The notes beneath the pieces were generated by a model. It made no database searches. It was not told where the DNA came from and was given only the letters and a program-made list of their open reading frames with translations. Source: Unio delphinus (Eukaryota; Mollusca; Bivalvia; Unionida; Unionidae). From it: a stretch of 64,000 nucleotides of DNA. Within the stretch, counting starts at the first letter, position 1. Every line of letters starts with the position of its first letter. Where the stretch lies: the NCBI GenBank assembly GCA_029339505.1, contig JAQISU010000097.1, forward strand, positions 2,622,001-2,686,000, written 5' to 3'. This document shows, one piece after another, positions 61,511-64,000 of the stretch. The position numbers and the translations under genes were made by a program.

Positions 61511-63219
61511 TTGTACAATATGACTGATACATCAGGTGTTATAAATCTTTTAACTGTGAGCTTATACAGCCACCAAATTATTTTAGCATAACTTGAGAGC
61601 TACATCTAGATTCCCTCTGGCCTTCTGTTGATCAGCCGCTAAAGGTCATGCAAATTCTGATAATTTCAAGCATTTATAATCATCCCCACCAGCAATGTGC
61701 CAAGAGTTTGAATAATTTCACAGGGCAGATAATTTCAGACATGCCCTGTGAATACACACAAGTTTATTCTAAGCTTGTAATTACTGACTGGCTAAGAGGC
61801 AGTAATAATGTCATCTGTGATTGATATGTTGACATACAGTCTGTACAAAAATGGCATATGTTGCCATTTAGTTTACACAGTTCAAAGATCTTAGGATACA
61901 TTTATTTTTAACCTAAATTCTGGCAACCATGGTACCACCTGCCTTATGATGCTGATTTAGATTAAATGTGATGCTTAACAACTCTAATTGATATCAGATA
62001 TAATTTAAACATATGTTCATTTCTGTTTTCATATAGCTATGAGACCAGCAAAAATTGTGACAAGGAAGAGAATCCACTGAGAAACCAGCCTATGAAGGGA
62101 AAGGCTAAATCTATTTAAACTTTATCACTTCGACACTGTATCTAAGCAACTATATATCACAGATTCAGTGCAAGTCAACAATGTTAGGGTTGACCAAAAG
62201 CAAGCCAAATTTTGACTAAAGTGCATCACTTGGGTTAAAAACAGATGCACCTTTTATGAGTCAAGGCCAAAATAATAAAATGGAGAAAAAAAATCCAAAG
62301 AGCAGCATAGCAAGTTGTCAAGCAAATCATAGCAAACAAACAAATAAAAGAATAATACAGATCACCTTGATGTCATAGAAAATGGTGACTAACTTAGGAG
62401 AAAAATCATAGTTTGTACTTTGTACCTTTGTTGTACTGTTGATGCTGTGTCTAACAATTTCAGGTTTTAACAAATGATCCCAAATTACAAACACATTTTC
62501 AAATGGAACCAATATCAGCATAGCACACATATGTAAAAGTATGCATGAACAAACCTAGAACAAGGAATTCTGGTCTATCCACCCATTATACACCTTTCAA
62601 AGAATGTAATAATTACTGTACCAGTAATTGATTTTTAAGGACAATATTCCTTTGTTCAATTGCAGGTATATGCATACAGGAAGGAAACATGAATTTATCC
62701 ATCTGCATATAATACTGTCATACAGTACTGGTACATTACATGTTTTACAGGTCAAATTAGGATTCATATAAATATTAAAACTGAAATCTTGGGTACTGGT
62801 GTGACCTTAAGAAAAATTCATTTAGCTTTAATTTCCTGGGCATGACATCTCCAATAAATCATCAAACCAAAAATAAATTGTAAGCAGTGTGCATTAAGGT
62901 TTGGACCAAGTATCCAGGTTTATCTGGGTGTGTACTGTTCAATCATAGATTTTACAATATAAACATGCATTTATGGCAGTTTAAGTAAATTTGAAGCCAC
63001 AAAATCAATCTAAGATTTAAAAAAAATATTAACCATACATAACTGCATTGTTTTAAAATAGGCATTGTTTGATTAAATTTGAAGTCAGCTTGTGATATAA
63101 CTAATTGTATCATTGTCCTAGCTTAGTTATGCCCAATGATTGGATGGCAATTATGAAAGCCACTTTAGCTTTTCAGTCACAGTGAACAAGTAAAGTACAT
63201 GGAATATAAATGCCTATTG

Positions 63220-63515
63220 TAACATTGTCATAAAACTGAAATGCAAGCAAGGATATCAATACATGTCCTAACATTGTCACAACACTGAAATGCAAGCAAG
63301 GATATCAATACATGTCCTAACATTGTCACAACACTGAAATGCGAGCAAGGATATCAATACATGTCCTAACATTGTCACAACACTGAAATGCAAGCAAGGA
63401 TATCAATACATGTCCTAACATTGTCACAACACTGAAATGCAAGCAAGGATATCAATACATGTCCTAACATTGTCACAACACTGAAATGCAAGCAAGGATA
63501 TCAATACATGTCCTT
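63220..63515. repeat. Minisatellite, period 49 bp
   Basis: Six nearly identical units containing tcctaacattgtcacaacac and tgaaatgcaagcaaggatat. Confidence 0.96.
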
Positions 63516-63709
63516 AATCAATCTGAACTACAAGCAAATCAGGGACATCCTATAATTATTCTTGACAAATTATTATTGGGGTGGATAGTTTGAGGCAAAA
63601 ACATGTAGTAGTCAGCTATATATTTTCTATGTATGTATACCAAACCAAAATCTGTTTAGAGGCGAACTTCAAGGGGGGGGGGGCATCCCCTACATCTATG
63701 TCCTGGCAC

Positions 63710-64000
63710 ACATAAAGCAAGGATATCAGCAGTATATATAAGCCCCTTAAATCAAACTAAAATATGGACAAGGATATCACTATAAGCCCTTAAACTAAAA
63801 TACAGAGAAAGATAACGCTATAAACCCATTAAACTGAAATACAGGCAAGGATATTACTAAAAGCCCATTAAAATGAAATACAGAGAAAGATATCACTATA
63901 AACCCATTAAACTAAAATACAGGCAAGGATATCATTATAAGCCCATTAAACTGAAATACAGGCAAGGATATCATTATAAGCCCATTAAACTGAAATACAG
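63710..64000. repeat. Minisatellite, period about 38 bp, cut by the window edge
   Basis: About seven units around aaactgaaatacaggcaagg plus atatcactataagcccatt. The phrase gcaaggatatca is shared with the 49-bp array at 63220-63515, so the two may be related. Confidence 0.92.

Larger units (their letters stand above)
61511..64000. other. Upstream flank of the start codon (5' UTR/intron/intergenic)
   Basis: No coding exon can be supported upstream of the start codon. The 5' end of the transcript, a promoter or upstream non-coding exons may be here but show no clear signal; there is no CpG-rich block. Between 61511 and 63219 I see only AT-rich unique-looking DNA. From 63220 to the right edge two tandem arrays are present (listed separately), separated by a G-run near 63675. 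Confidence 0.6.

Overview
This is an animal (eukaryotic) genomic window: AT-rich, with short coding exons far apart, GT-AG introns of up to about 37 kb, tRNA-derived SINEs, cut-and-paste transposon remnants and a very heavy load of microsatellites and minisatellites. The SINE types and general style suggest a marine invertebrate, most likely a mollusc. That placement is an inference, not proven by the sequence.

Only one protein-coding gene can be supported. It lies on the minus strand and fills nearly the whole window. Six coding exons join in a consistent reading phase: 61460-61510 (start codon), 47463-47630, 10197-10233 (a 37-nt micro-exon), 9217-9458, 5973-7728 and 3614-3757. Together they encode about the first 800 residues of a PDZ-domain Rho GTPase-activating protein of the ARHGAP21/ARHGAP23 family (Drosophila RhoGAP19D and C. 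elegans PAC-1 are the usual invertebrate relatives). The PDZ domain is split over three exons and is followed by a long, serine-rich, probably disordered region. The PH and RhoGAP domains known from the family must lie beyond the left edge. A separate candidate first exon at 13228-13278, in the same phase, could start a shorter isoform lacking the first part of the PDZ domain.

The rest is intronic or flanking DNA. It holds more than thirty tandem arrays with unrelated unit sequences (periods about 16 to 96 bp, lengths 0.15 to 2 kb), many simple repeats, two SINE families (about ten and seven copies or fragments), a Tigger/pogo-like DNA transposon remnant with terminal inverted repeats and a transposase fragment, two related ~160-bp MITEs, and a 409-bp piggyBac-type MITE flanked by TTAA.

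Layout: 1-3613 downstream intron; 3614-10233 exon cluster (PDZ second half, disordered region); 10234-47462 a 37-kb intron rich in arrays, with the alternative first exon near one end; 47463-47630 PDZ first half; 47631-61459 first coding intron; 61460-61510 start exon; 61511-64000 upstream flank or 5' UTR/intron. I found no operon, CRISPR, viral or bacterial features and no independent RNA gene.
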